This document shows positions 1-12,448 of a stretch of 64,000 nt of DNA, one piece after another. Made by a program: the position numbers and the translations under genes. This DNA comes from Maratus speciosus (lineage: Eukaryota > Arthropoda > Arachnida > Araneae > Salticidae), in NCBI GenBank assembly GCA_963932465.1, contig OZ010800.1:99405307-99469306 (forward strand), read 5' to 3'. The notes below the pieces were generated by a model that was not told where the DNA came from, searched no databases, and saw only the letters and a program-made list of their open reading frames with translations. Position 1 is the first letter of the stretch; the number at the start of each line of letters is the position of its first letter.

Positions 1-89
1 TACTGATATTCCAATTTGCCCCAAATAACTTTATTACTCATTACATAAGCTACTAGGAGAAAGACGAAATTTTGGTCTGTAGGTTTTTT

Positions 90-94
<5 letters not shown>

Positions 95-145
<51 letters not shown>
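95..145. repeat. poly-T tract
   Basis: An uninterrupted run of about 51 T. It may be the poly-A tail of a minus-strand retroposed sequence, but no element body was recognised beside it. Confidence 0.9.
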
Positions 146-146
<1 letters not shown>

Positions 147-498
147 TTCTTTATTTGTTTGTTTGTTGCTTGCAGTTAAATTTCACCATCAACAGAAATG
201 TAAGGCAGAACCTTTTTGGTAAGTCGACTTGTTCGGTTGAACGTGTTATCTTGAAACATGTCGTTACAAACTACACAAAATAATCTTTATAATGTTGAGT
301 ACACCTATGTGATTTTAGTAAGTTTGATAAATTTTAGAGGACTTTAGAGTTTTCCTTAATGGATGCCTATCACATATAGATTTATGAAAACGATACTAGA
401 TATTTGAATTTAATTATTATCATATTTAACCTGAAGACTGTACTAATAATAACAAAAAAAAGCTATTTATTATTTATTTATGTATATAATATATATAT
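146..498. other. unassigned AT-rich DNA
   Basis: No open frame, RNA gene or repeat could be recognised here. It runs up to the TA-rich edge of the first Helitron. Confidence 0.5.
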
Positions 499-1541
499 AT
501 ACCCTGTATATATAAAATCCTAATGAAACGCATTTTATGAAACGGAAGTATGTAAAGGAAGTATGAAACGCAAGTATGAATCGACTGATTAAACAACTGA
601 TTATATTTCACGGCGATTTCTCCTAAAATATGGAATACTTTGCGATGAAATTAACACCAAAAATCAATATTAATCCTCAGATTTCAAAACTGGTATTAGA
701 ATTTTCAAATTCGAACTAGTTTTCGAAATATTAATTTTTTTCTAATTTTATATACATTTTTCTAATGATGGCAACTCAAATTTTAATCATAACTGATATT
801 TCTTTTCGTATTTCAGAAAGGGTTATTATTTTTAATTAATTTGTGACCAGTTTGGCCTCACTTGAATCTATGCTAAGAACAATGTTTTTTTTTTTTTCAT
901 TATCATTTTATTTAATACTAAGCTTTCATTTCAAACTGAAAAATTTAAAATCAATGGCTTTAACTTCTTTCTTTTTTTAAAATGAAACGAAAAGAAAAAC
1001 ATGTCATATACGCACCGGATTACCTAAATAGAGCCAAAGGGCGTTGTTTTGCCTGACATGGTAACCCGGCTACTGTTGCTTATTTATTTACCTTTATTTT
1101 ATTTTTATTTAAAACCAAAAAAAAAAGTTATAAATTGCTTTGTTTTATAGTTATTAATTATTTTTATTTATTATTAGTTCATTTTAAAAATAATAGAAAA
1201 AAATTAAAAATACGTATACATATGTAACTGGTATTTGAAAACGAGGTTTTCGCCAAATTGTCGTAAAAAAAAAAAATCCACGCCAAAGCCGATTAAATAT
1301 TGCAAGAAAACCTGACATTTAATTTTAAATTCAAAGCAATGTTTTAAATGTACTCTTAGTTATCCAGTCGACCAATTTCGCCAAATTATATAAATCGCCA
1401 AAGCACTCACCAAATTATACAAATTGACGTAATTTTTATTTTAAATAATGAAAGAACAAATAAAGGCACAGATGTCATATACGCCGCATATTGGTGCGGT
1501 TTTTTTTCTGACGACAATGTCGTATACGCAAAGGTACTTAA

Positions 1542-1845
1542 CCCTTAACCGGAATCGTGGGTCCATTTTGACCGGACAACGACAAAAGAAAAAAAAAACG
1601 TTTATTTTTGAAACGCGCGCATCAACACTTAAAGAACTAAATTAAAATATATATATATAATTTCAAGATAAATATGAATAAAAGTTGATTTATATAGTAC
1701 ATGAAACTTTTTTCAATGCTCTTATAACCCATATAAGTGGTAATTTCATATATATTAGAAAATAACTTGGATTTTAATTAAAGTTATTAACTTTTGGACA
1801 TAAGATTCCACTAATGTGGAACAATTTACCGATTCCGGTTAAAGG
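1542..1845. mobile_element. piggyBac-type TTAA MITE inside Helitron copy 1
   Basis: Terminal inverted repeats of about 16 bp (CCCTTAACCGGAATCG on the left, CGATTCCGGTTAAAGG on the right) are bounded by TTAA at 1538-1541 and 1846-1849. A neighbouring internal repeat of the host Helitron at about 2056-2075 and Helitron copy 2 at about 22290 have the same flanks (GTAC/GCAC, TTAA) with nothing inserted, so both give an empty site. No coding capacity. TTAA target duplication is the piggyBac hallmark; assignment to that superfamily is by inference. Confidence 0.8.
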
Positions 1846-2985
1846 TTAACTGACGCCAAAGTATAGTTATTTTGCTTGATATGGTAATCCGGATGTTGTT
1901 GTTTATGGTGCTGATGTTTTCGCTAAAATGGCGTTGGAAAAAAACCGCGCCAATATGACATCTGTGCCGAAATAAATTAGTATAGCATTGTGCACAGATG
2001 TCATATAAGCCCCATATTGGCGCGATTTTTTTCTGACGCCAATGCCATATATGCAACGGGTACTTAACTGGCGCCAAAGTGTCATTATTTTGCTTGACAT
2101 GGTAACCCGAATGTTGTTGTTTATGCTGTTGATGTTTTCGCCAAATTGCCGTCGGAAAAATGTCGCGCCAATATGGGGCTTATATGACATCTGTGCCTAG
2201 CATTGATAATATAAATAAAAATAAAACGTCGAAATAAAAATCCCTTGGTGGCGTAAACACGTGTAACGTCCTTACAGTAACGTGAATGTGACATTTTCGA
2301 TCAACCATTATCGGCATTTAATCTTATAGTCTTGCGATAGATTTTTGGTCGATGGGATAACCAAGTAGTACCGTTTTAATTTACCACTCGAAAAATAAAA
2401 AAAATGCTAAATGACGAGTTAAAAAAAAGCTATTGGCGAGATTTTCACCCGGCTAACATAAAAGTATCAAGAATTCTTTGTGATCATGGCATCTTTTATG
2501 TAGTTTTATTCGAAAAAATAACTTTGATTCTTTAATCAAAATGGAATCCTTACTTAGGAAAAGCGAAGTGTTGTAATTGTTTATGGCAGTTACATGACTT
2601 GGACTATTGTAATATAAGTGAAATCATGGCGATAGAACAATATTTACCGACTTATCGCCTGTGTCTGGCTAACATTAAAGTACCAAAATGACCGCCTGGA
2701 ATATAAAAAGCGAAGGAATCCGCCCAGAATTGTTGATAATAGTCACATGACTTAGGATATTATTATAGAGATTATTTTCAATTCTAAAAATAGCGCAAAG
2801 AATAATATTTCCTAACGATTAAAAATTTATTTACACGTGACTATTAAAAACAGGAAAAAACCGCTTTAAAATTACTATTAAATGAGTACGTGTTACAAGC
2901 AGGAAAATATTGAAAATTGTATTTATACGTGAATATTAAAAGAGAAAGGGAACTTTAAATAATAAATACATTAATATGCGTTTAA

Positions 2986-3177
2986 CCCTTTCAGGGGGTA
3001 CTTCTATTCGTAAAATGTTGAAATCAGTAAATGGCACCAGAATTTACAAACAAATTTCGAAATACGAAAATGCTTTTATTCACTTAATAATAAACGGAAA
3101 ATTTTCATTTCAATATTCTGGTGCATTTAAGAATTAAAATTAAGTGGTCCAAAAATGAACTACCGCCCTTGAAGGGG
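2986..3177. mobile_element. short TTAA MITE inside Helitron copy 1
   Basis: The ends CCCTTTCAGGGGGTA and the inverted CCGCCCTTGAAGGGG are imperfect terminal inverted repeats bounded by TTAA at 2982-2985 and 3178-3181. An inner inverted pair (GCACCAGAAT / ATTCTGGTGC) supports a foldback structure. It lies within a stretch of about 460 bp that is missing from Helitron copies 2 and 3. Non-coding, about 190 bp, probably piggyBac-related. Confidence 0.6.
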
Positions 3178-4492
3178 TTAAAGCGGTAAATTGTAGTAAT
3201 TTTAGTAAATTGTATTATGTCAATCCTTTTATAACGCTGTTAAAAAATACCGGGAGGCAAATACTCTGTTTATTTAATTTATTTTATTTTAGCTTCTTTC
3301 AAATGCTTAACTGGTCTTCTTTAATCAAACACAAAAGCAACCGTTGGATGTCTTAATAGCAAATGATTCGGCCTTAAATTTTTGCAATCAAAGGGAATTG
3401 AATGGAAATCTGTTTACAGGGTGATCGCTATAGTTTTTTTTTTTTTCAATTATAATTCCATCTTCTCTAATCTTTTTAAAACCGATCAAATTAGCGTGCT
3501 TTTAGATTCTGCGGTGTCTGAATGGGGGTTGGCGAGCGTAGCTTGCAGGGGGCAGAGCACCCTAGTATATATATATATATATATATAGTAAAGCGAGGAG
3601 AGTTCGCGCAGTAGGAGAGATTGCGCACAAAGAGATTCGACGGGAAGGAGTAGTGTGCGCGCCCAGGGACTCCAGGTAGTTGTACAGCAGCATTAGTGCA
3701 GTGTCTACATGAATGTGCATATTGATTGTCCAAGCGTCTTGTATAAAGCAGTGCTATTTTTTTTTTTTTTTCCAAAGTAAGTGCTTGAATTTTCATATAT
3801 GTTCGTCAGAATTTTTATAGAGCGTCAATAATACAAAATATTTTGAACTTAAACGATTTCTTATAAACTACTAACCTGGACTAAGTATGCAAACACCTAA
3901 AATTCATTTTAGAAGTGGCCATATTTAAATAACAGGCCGCGCAATCTCTCCTACCAAAATAGGAGAGTTTGCGCATCTGCTACTTAGGAGAGATTGCGCA
4001 TTTCCCCATAAGTTTAAGTGCTAGGAGAGATTGCACAGCTTATTGATAAATTTGCATGAATTGCAAATTACGTGTAAAACATATGAATGAATCAATTTTG
4101 AAATAATTTCGGAAAAACACATAATTATCAAAACTAAATTTAGCAACAAATTAATTTGCAAAAAAATACTTTTACAGATAAAAATTTTATTAATAAATTA
4201 ATAATACAGTTGTTATTAAATACATTTTATATAATTATTTTTGTTAATAAATTAATAATATATTTGTTAATAATTTAATAAAATATTTATATATATTTTT
4301 TAATTTATGAGCAATTAATTTGCTAATAAATTAATATTTTTAACTAAAATAAGTTTTCTAATACAATGTTTTGGAAAAGCTTTCACCCATTCCAAGTAGT
4401 GTAATGCCATCGAAATCAAACGGAAACAGAGTGCAACTAATATTACTGATCCACAAAATATACATGAAAAAGACTTAAAAAGAATGCCGCTA

Positions 4493-4493
<1 letters not shown>

Positions 4494-4533
<40 letters not shown>
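4494..4533. repeat. poly-A tract
   Basis: About 40 uninterrupted A within element P1, just upstream of its zinc-finger relic. Confidence 0.9.
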
Positions 4534-4536
<3 letters not shown>

Positions 4537-4609
4537 GAAGATAAGGTGCTTCCACAAAAAGTGGGATAAAAAATCTCAAGGAAAAGAACCGAAGTTCAAT
4601 GAGGATGAG

Positions 4610-4732
4610 TGCACTGAATGTCTGTAACCGTACCAGGAGACAACTTCGAGAACTGATTGGATTCAATGTATTGCTTGTTGCAAGTGATTGCACGGAAGAT
4701 GCACTATTTACAACAATAAGTGCATCGATTGT
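4610..4732 (+). pseudogene. PHD-like zinc finger of a transposase, broken
   Basis: Reading from TGC at 4610 gives C-x2-C-x15-C-x2-C-x4-H-x2-C-x6-C-x2-C, with the typical DWIQC core before the third cysteine. Two in-frame stop codons lie inside it, one after the second cysteine and one in the C-x4-H spacer, so it cannot now be translated whole. The spacing is the same as in the open frame at 40001-40519 and in the split copy at 33862-35540. Such fingers are found at the C-terminus of some arthropod pogo-type (DDE_1) transposases; that family assignment is from general knowledge. Confidence 0.65.
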
Positions 4733-5243
4733 TTACGACGACAACTTCGGTTCGTAAACAAAATACAATGAAACTGTGGAAATGGAAATGAAGTAATTTT
4801 CAAGTTAAACATGTTATCAACTAAATTAATGTTATTTGTAATCTTAGTAGGGCTTGCTTTTTCTGATATTTTAATCTTCTTAAATTAAAATTTTAACAAT
4901 ATTTACTCACAAAAACCTTTCAACAATGTCGATTAAGTGTAATTATTATTGTTAAGAATTTAATTTTAGTTACTATTAATAACAATCTCTTCTACCTATG
5001 TGCGCAATCTCTCCTACCCATGTCCGCGTTCTCTCCTACCCTGTAAGGAGAGATTGCGCAAAATAGTTTTCTTGGTTTTATTACTGCTGTTCTATTAAAT
5101 TACAATAGAACAACAAAATAACAATGAAAATGCATAAAAAACAAATGAAGTCAAAATTATTCATGCATAGTTTAGCAAAATATTAATATTTAGGTTTTTT
5201 ATTATTATTCTTTTGAAAGGTGCGCAGACTCTCCTCGCTTTAC

Positions 5244-5276
<33 letters not shown>

Positions 5277-7899
5277 TATATTTCACTGTCGAGTTTCAGC
5301 AAAACGATGTGGAAAGCATAGAAATCTGAATTATAATATTTATTACAATATATTCGAATAACATTCGCCATTTGAAAAGTGCGCTTGGCGAAGTACAAGT
5401 TCACGTTGACTTTTACTTAGACGGATAACATATTTTTAGAAAAAAATATTTTGTAATATTTCATCTTATTTAAATATTTAATAATTTAATTTTTTGTACT
5501 ACAAGATTTATTCTATACATAAAAAAGTATTATTACATAATTTATTACATAAAAAAGAATTAAGACAAAGCTATTTGATATTGAATCGTAAGTGAATACT
5601 AGGAAATTGCAAATGCATTTCATTTTCTAAAAATTGATTCATATAAATATATTATTTTCTTATTCCTTTGTATTTTCTTTTAAAATCCTTGTGCCACAAA
5701 AATGTTTCCTATGTTTTATACTGTACTCTAGCCTAAATGTTGAATGTAGAACTCTGCTATACATAACATTTTTTATTCTCTTAGCTGAACGTCACTGTAA
5801 ATACTTAAATCTAAAAATTTTCTAAATTTCTGTTCAATATTATTTTTTGTTTAGCATTTTATTAAAACACATAAATCCAACTCAAAGTAAGCAAACTCAA
5901 TAAAAAGCCATTCTAAAGATAAATACATGTTTAGCTTTGCCAACATTACACCAAAATTTTAAATTTGCCCTAAGCCTTTACTTACAAAGTAAAATAAAAT
6001 TCAAATCATTTACATACGAATAATATATTCTTAAAAACATTTACTGGATCAAAACTTGTTTATTTCATTTAGTTAAATTTTAAAATCCTTACAACAGGTT
6101 GGAAAATAAATATAATAAATAAATATAAAATAATACTTACAGTTTAATTGCTGCTTTAAACTGTATCATAAAAGCCTAAATTTGAACAGACAAATATCAG
6201 CTGCAAAAATACCTAGAAAGATAATACATTTTTAGTAGCCTCGGTAAAAAATAGCGCAGATATGTCAAACCTAGATAGACATAATTTATGGTCGAAACTA
6301 ACAGATTACCCGTCCATAAAAGAATTATCTCACAGAAACATCTAATTAGGTCTGTCAAAAACTTATATTAGGAGCACTAATATTTACTAATTATTTTTTA
6401 AAAACTAACGAAACTTAGAGAAATGATCCTCTTCTCACTTTGTGCATTTGCATACATTAATCATTTACTCAAAATTGAGGCTTACTTTGATGTAAAATTT
6501 GTATGGCAAGCAATCCTAGATTGACCAGTCGTATTTGTCTTATCAATAATATCTTGTCTGATATCTTGAACAATATTTAAAAAGTGATTATATCTCGTCA
6601 TAATTTTCTTACTTTATGGACAACAAAGTTTCTTTTTTTTTCTTTTAATGAATTAACTTTTTAATTGAAAACTTCTTTTGAGCATAGAAAAGACATTGTC
6701 AGAATCATTTTGTTCAAAACGATATCCGCAAATATTTAGCATCATCTAGTTTGGTGATTTTGAAGAAAAATATAAATAAAACTTAGATAATAAGCCACAA
6801 GATCTCATTTTTTATCGTTTTAAAATAAACTGAAAAATATATATCACGTAACTAACTAAACAATCTTTAGAAAAACTACTAAAATTTTTATTTTTATTTT
6901 TATTTTATTTTTATTTTTTTTTTGACAATTTTTAGAGATACACTTAAAATTAAAGTACAGGTTTATATTTTTAGATTTAAAATTCAAAAATTAATACTTT
7001 ATAATTTAAAAGCTTACTATTTTTTTTTTTCTAAAACATACGTGAAATCAGGTTAATTATTCTTGCAGTTCTGAAAATCTTCCTAAAATTTCTAGCTATT
7101 AAAACTTTTTTCACATATATTTTCCATTAATACTCAAATTTTACTATTATATATAATGGTTGAAACTGCTCCAGACATACAAAAAATAAACAGACTTTTT
7201 CTGTTAAAAATAATACCTTAATACCCCCAGATTTGAAAGCACTAAGCCCGAGTGTCAAAATATTTTTTTTAATGCCAAAACTTAATCCGATTAAAGGCAT
7301 TATATATTTGTTTTTAAATAGCTTATAATACCTGTAGGCCATAAAGTGATTTGAAGTTATAGTTGTTTCTAGCACTCATGTTTTGCGAATATAAGCCGCT
7401 TTTATTTTTTTCATCATATATAATTTCTTAATCGGATGCTATATTTTCTCGATAATTATTACTTTTTAATGGGACAATTTTTTGAAAAAAATAGACCTGG
7501 AAGTTATAGGAATAAAATAGATTATTAAACGGTAGGGTAATTTAAATATTAAATGGTTCTTTGAATGTAAATTTTAAAGCTACTGTTTTTATTATTTTTT
7601 ATTTATAAGTTAAATAGTTATTATAATCTAGTACATTAATTAAAAAGCAAAAAATCGTGAAAAAACAGTAAGTCAATTAAATGAATAAATACTAAGCATC
7701 TATCACACTAAAAATTACATAAAAATGGCATTCAGATTTTTGTAAGCATTAATTTCCTTTATTCAATTTCATTATGTTGAAATTGCTTGTTATATAACAA
7801 TGAAGCAGAATCGACCATCTATGACTGTTTTAATCATGAAAACTTCCGGGTTCAAAAATTTACAAGTTGGAAATTGCTCGTCAAACGTAGCAAATGAGG
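5244..7899. other. unassigned AT-rich DNA
   Basis: Apart from a TA microsatellite at its start (about 5244-5275), no coding region longer than chance, no RNA gene and no clear repeat were seen. Short open frames here have no recognisable motif. Confidence 0.5.
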
Positions 7900-8430
7900 T
7901 GCGTTCGTACTATTACTAGATTTATGAACATTTTTTGCACCGCATATTGTAATGAATGTACATTTTAGTACACTTCATAAGTGCATATAAATTTCATTCT
8001 GTTCGAAAGGCTGTGCCATCCTTAAAATGCATTTGAAATAATGTTTTCCCATTACCTTTAGTGTAACGGAAAGCTTTTGACTCTCCCTGTAATTAAACTA
8101 TACATCCGATTTTCATAAAATTTAAAATGACTCGACAGCATTTTGAAACAATTACATATTTAAAATTTTAGACCATTCGGAAGGCTGTAACATTATTAAA
8201 ATCCACTTGAAATAACTTTTAACTATTGGCCGTAATGTGACGGAAAATTTTTGACTCTCCTTGTAATTAAAATATACATCAGATTTACAGAAAATTTGAA
8301 ATGCATTGACAAAATTTTGCAACAATTATATATTTAAAATTTCAGACCATTTGGTTGGGTAGTTTTTGCTCTGTTATATGCGGACGGACAGACAGACAGA
8401 CGTAAGAACAGACGGACGGGCTGAACGACG
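7900..8430 (+). repeat. dispersed repeat with ~170-bp tandem units, copy 1
   Basis: Units beginning near TTCGAAAGGCTGT (about 8003), CATTCGGAAGGCTGT (about 8174) and CCATTTGG (about 8345) repeat at roughly 170 bp, each with CGGAAA...TTTTGACTCTCC. It ends in a GGACGGACAGACAGACAG tract at 8382-8400, a tail common in arthropod dispersed repeats. A related copy lies at about 11020-11345, sharing TTTGCACCGCATATT and the TGACTxTCCCTGTAA block. Class not determined; non-coding. Confidence 0.55.
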
Positions 8431-10198
8431 ACTATAGTCGCTGCGTATTTATATAATTACGGACGCATCTAAAAAGGCAATAATACGGTGATCTCCATAA
8501 CGCAGTTCTGTGGATTCACGCCTATAAATTTTTAAATTAAGAATTAAAACTGATGATTTTACTTTGACGCGATCATAGTAAAATCTTTCAGATTTACAAA
8601 TGTGAAAGCAATTTTTTTCCCTTTTGTCGCGTTGTAACAGAAAAATATACTGTTTACCTGACAAAAAAAAAAAAAAATCAACCAAATGGTTTAGCATATA
8701 TTAAAATAGTATTTCGTACAGCTTTATTTTTAAATGGAAGATTTTAATTCAGCAGGCAGAGTTACACTTTCCGAGCAATTTTAGTGTCAGTGATTTTCGT
8801 ACTTGTGATAGAATAGACGATACAGATAAAGAAACTTGCAGTCAGCTGGCAATACATTAGGAAGTGTCGCCATAGCAACATCACGCATTTCGTTGCAATA
8901 TAAAGTGAATTGCGACTAAATTATTGATGATGCATTGGAGTCATTGCAACAACTGTAATCAGGTTGAAACAAGTTCATGCTGGCGCTCCACCTGACTATA
9001 AGATTTCATTCTATATAAGTAACAGGATTTTTTATTATTATTATTATATTATTACTATTTTTTCTTAGAATTTAAATTTGGATTTAACAATATGTGAGCT
9101 TAACTTGCTTCCGCCTAATTATTTTTATCTTTAATTACATTTTTTTCAAATGTAATTGAAGTATAAAATGTGATCATGATTGCAATACTATGACTAAAAA
9201 TCACTTTTTACATTCTCCTATTAAATTACAATTTTGTTTTTACTATAAAGTTATGTCTAAATGTTTCTATCTAAATAATGCAATTTTATCTGCAGTGATA
9301 TAATTAATACATGTAGTACATGGTATTATGTATTCCTAATATTTTAAGTACATTTGATAAGAAGCATTAATTTTAATTACACTGGAAACAAATTTCAAGT
9401 TAATATAAGCTGAGCATTTATACATTTATAAAATTACATTAAACTTTTACAAAATAAATAATATTTATTTTGATTATATTTCTATGGAATGAAATTTTTA
9501 AAGTTTTGTAGCTGAAGCTTTTAAAAATTATATTGAATTAAATCAATGCTTACTGCATTTTTCCTGTAAAAATAATATCACGTAATTGAAGTATAATATG
9601 TGATTATGATTGCAATTGATGCAAGCTGCTGATAGATGGAGACAAATAAACATTTATAAAAGAGATCCTACATAAGAAAGAGATTGGACATTGACGAAAT
9701 ATCCGCCATTATTTTCGCTATTCATTTGCTTTATTAACGTTGAACGCAATTCAGTTTTAACAGCTTCTGAAACATTTCGACCTATTAACATAATGGAAAA
9801 TCACTTTATATCGATTAGGTAATAACCCATTCAAAACATAAATTTCCATGTAATTTCACTTTATTTTATAAGCAGTCTATAAAATACAGTTATTTTAGTT
9901 ATGATGAACTGGAAGGCTTTTTCGGATCTAATTAGAAGTAGGTCCGATTGTCTTGAAAGAAGTTACTAATTTTTTATACTTTTAAACGGTAAGAGAGAAA
10001 TTCTAAAATATTTTTCGTAGAGTTCACTTTTTTTAGAATTTTTAACCATGTTTTAATAATATATATTTGAAATGTTTTTAAAAATATTTGTAATTCAATT
10101 ATCGATTATTGATGTATTTAAATTAATAAATTAATAAACTATATTTTTTTTACTAAAAAAAATAATTATATATAGTAATGTTTTGAATATATAAATAA
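8431..10198. other. unassigned AT-rich DNA
   Basis: No convincing coding region or RNA gene. A sequence of the form GTAATTGAAGTATAAAATGTGATCATGATTGCAAT appears twice in related form (about 9152 and 9594), a hint of an old duplication. Confidence 0.4.
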
Positions 10199-10885
10199 AC
10201 TAGCAGATCTACTCGGCTTCGCTCGTGTCAATAATAAGGGTCCTCCCGTGTAAAATACCTTAAAAGAAAATAATACGGCAATGTCGTATGGTCTGAGGTA
10301 TTCATCTATAAGTATGCAAAATTTCACGCCTCCAACCTAATTAGGGTCTTACTTAGAAAGAACTATTTTAAATACACATATGGGAGCCCAAAGTGTTAAA
10401 TGTACGTCTTTTTCAAAATTTTATGATTTGTCGTATGATGGGTGGTGTTCAGCTATAAGTATACAAAATTTCACACCTCCAACCTAATTAGGGCTCACTT
10501 AGAAAGAATTGTTTAAAATAGTCATGTGGGAGCCCAAAGGGTTAAATTTACGACTTTTTCAAAATTTTATGGTTTGTCGTATGATGTGTGGTGTTTAGCT
10601 ATAAGTATGTAAAATTTCACGCCTCCAACCTAATTAGGGTCTCACTTAGAAAGAATTGTTTAAAATACACATGTGGGAGCCCAAAGGGTTAATATTTACA
10701 ACTTTTTCAAAAGTTTATGATTTTTCGTATGATGTGTTGTGTTCAGCTATAAGTATGCAAAATTTCAAGTCTCCAACATGTATAATTTCTGAGAACGGGC
10801 TCTGAGACCGACGGCCAGACGGACGGACAGACAGACAGCAGAGGAGCGACACGAATACGGTTTCGTCAGATGAACGAAACCCTAA
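10199..10885 (+). repeat. dispersed repeat with four ~147-bp tandem units
   Basis: It starts ACTAGCAGATCTACTCGG, then has four units marked by CTATAAGTAT followed by CAAAATTTCACGCCTCC, at 10306, 10453, 10599 and 10747. Spacing is 146-148 bp. It ends in a GACGGACGGACAGACAGAC tract and GAAACCCTAAAAAAG, a terminus found on many arthropod dispersed repeats. Non-coding; the class (Helitron-like or other) cannot be settled by eye. Confidence 0.6.
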
Positions 10886-11019
10886 AAAAGCGCATATCAT
10901 AATTAAAAATGCATTTCGAGTAATCATTAGATTGTTTACTACAGTAATTCGGATACAATAGAGTATCTGAAATCTTTGCAAGTACACCGCAAACAATTTC
11001 CCCTATACCATTATTAACG

Positions 11020-11345
11020 GAATTCTTTTGTGTAGCAATAACAATTCTTTGCACCGCATATTCAACAGAATGCATACTTTAGCAGGCTTCATTAATGAAT
11101 GTCAATTTTACTATATTTGAAAGAGTGTATCCCCATTAAAAATCATTTGAAACGATTTTTTCCCATTGGCCTTAATGTAACGGAAAACTTTTGACTGTCC
11201 CTGTAAATGAACTAAACATGCTACTAACTTCATTTAGAATAGGGCATGTGCTATGGTAGAGGTCACTAACATCCAAAAATTTCAGAACTATCCGAGCATA
11301 TTTACGAGAGTTAGAGCGTGTACAGACGGCCAGACGGGCAGAAAA
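11020..11345 (+). repeat. dispersed repeat, relative of the 7900-8430 copy
   Basis: Shares TTTGCACCGCATATT, CCCATTGGCC and TAACGGAAAACTTTTGACTG with the 7900-8430 repeat, and ends with a short CAGACGGCCAGACGGGCAG tract. Only about one tandem unit is present. Confidence 0.5.
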
Positions 11346-12448
11346 ACCGAAGTCATAAACACTTTTCAACTTTGTTGGAAAGTGTTAAAAAAGATAAATA
11401 TGACAGGAATGAATACATTTAAATATTTCGAACCAAATACAAGTCGCAGGCGATTTTTGTCACTTGGAATTTTTACGTGTAATAACACTATTAATGTTTA
11501 ATTCATTGCGTACGTAATGTATGATCAACTCCGTGCGATTTTTTATGTCTTAAATCTTACTCTTTGAAAAAAACATTTTCCAAATGGTCGTTGTAATTTG
11601 TTAAATTGGTTTTTTTTATGATTTTGGATAAGGCGGGTTTTGAAAAAGACGTCCTCATTTATTCTGCAACAAAAACTATGGATCATAGATGTTTGTGAAT
11701 TATACAAAGGCTTATTTGAGAAAGTGGACCGCAATTCATTTTCTTGATTATTCTTGTAAGTTATTATTATTATTATTATTATTATTTTGTAAACTTGAAA
11801 CTTTCACCCAAACAACTTTGTCAACTCATGAAATAAACCAGCTTTCTTTCTTTCTTTCTTTTTTTTTTTTTTTTTCTGAAAGTGTCGCCGGGAATGGGGA
11901 GGTGGGGGTGGTGTTCTTTTTAAAAGGCCCTGGTTCCAACTTGAGCTTCATCGGGCCCTGACTGTTACTTTGCACCTAAATTTCTGGAATAGTTTTAGTA
12001 TATAACATTTTGTTGTACATGCTTTGTTATAGAATTAGCTGAAATGTTCTATAATCATCCGAAACCAATTCTGAATGATTAGACTTTTAAAAAAAATAGA
12101 TAATTTTTTTAGGGATAGTTTTAGTATATTGCATATCCGTCTGCTATTCTTAGACCAAATCCTACTGCAAATGATCAACTAAAAAGTTAGTCCCTGAAAA
12201 GCTGAAATTTTGTCTTACATATTAGAAAATATAATAGCGCAGTGATGATCGTTTCGTTTTCAGCTATACGGAAGGGCGTTTGAGATAAAGATACATAATG
12301 CTTTAAAATGGAAGATCAAATTCACCCATATATTTCCTTTAATGAAGGATTTGTTCGAAGGATTTGTCCGCATCGGGAGAAATGTGCTACTCAGATAAAT
12401 AAGTGATCGCTAAAACGAAACGAACTAGTTGGATGTGCCAATCCCAAA
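11346..12448. other. unassigned DNA with two microsatellites
   Basis: Contains a (TTA)n tract at about 11762-11787 and a CTTT/poly-T tract at about 11842-11876. No gene recognised. The open frames across these tracts are low-complexity artefacts. Confidence 0.5.

Larger units (their letters stand above)
499..3565 (+). mobile_element. Non-autonomous Helitron, copy 1
   Basis: The 5' end (ACCCTGTATATATAAAATCC, then TAATGAAACG) and the 3' end (TTGGCGAGCG, AGCTTGCAGGGGGCAGAGC, then CTAG before T) recur in two further copies in this window. A GC-rich short hairpin before CTAG followed by T, absence of terminal inverted repeats, and TC at the 5' end of the other two copies are the Helitron signature. 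No Rep/helicase frame is present, so it would depend on a partner element. Inside are several inverted and direct copies of a CAGATGTCATATACG-containing motif and of a GCTTGACATGGTAACCCG motif. It is about 1 kb longer than its relatives, partly because two TTAA MITEs have inserted. The 5' TC is not preserved in this copy (TA instead). Confidence 0.65.
3588..5243 (+). mobile_element. TIR DNA transposon remnant with zinc-finger tail (element P1)
   Basis: The ends GTAAAGCGAGGAGAGT and ACTCTCCTCGCTTTAC are perfect 16-bp terminal inverted repeats, continuing imperfectly into GCGCA, and each is flanked by TA. The motif AGGAGAGATTGCGCA recurs in both orientations near both ends (about 3611, 3950-3990, 4022, 5005-5055), as transposase-binding arrays do. 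The middle keeps only a broken PHD-like zinc finger. TA duplication plus this tail points to a pogo/Tc1-mariner-type DDE transposon that has lost its catalytic domain. Confidence 0.7.

Noticed and set aside
4315..4693. Minus-strand frames with long Phe runs
   Set aside because: They come from the 40-nt poly-A tract at 4494-4533.
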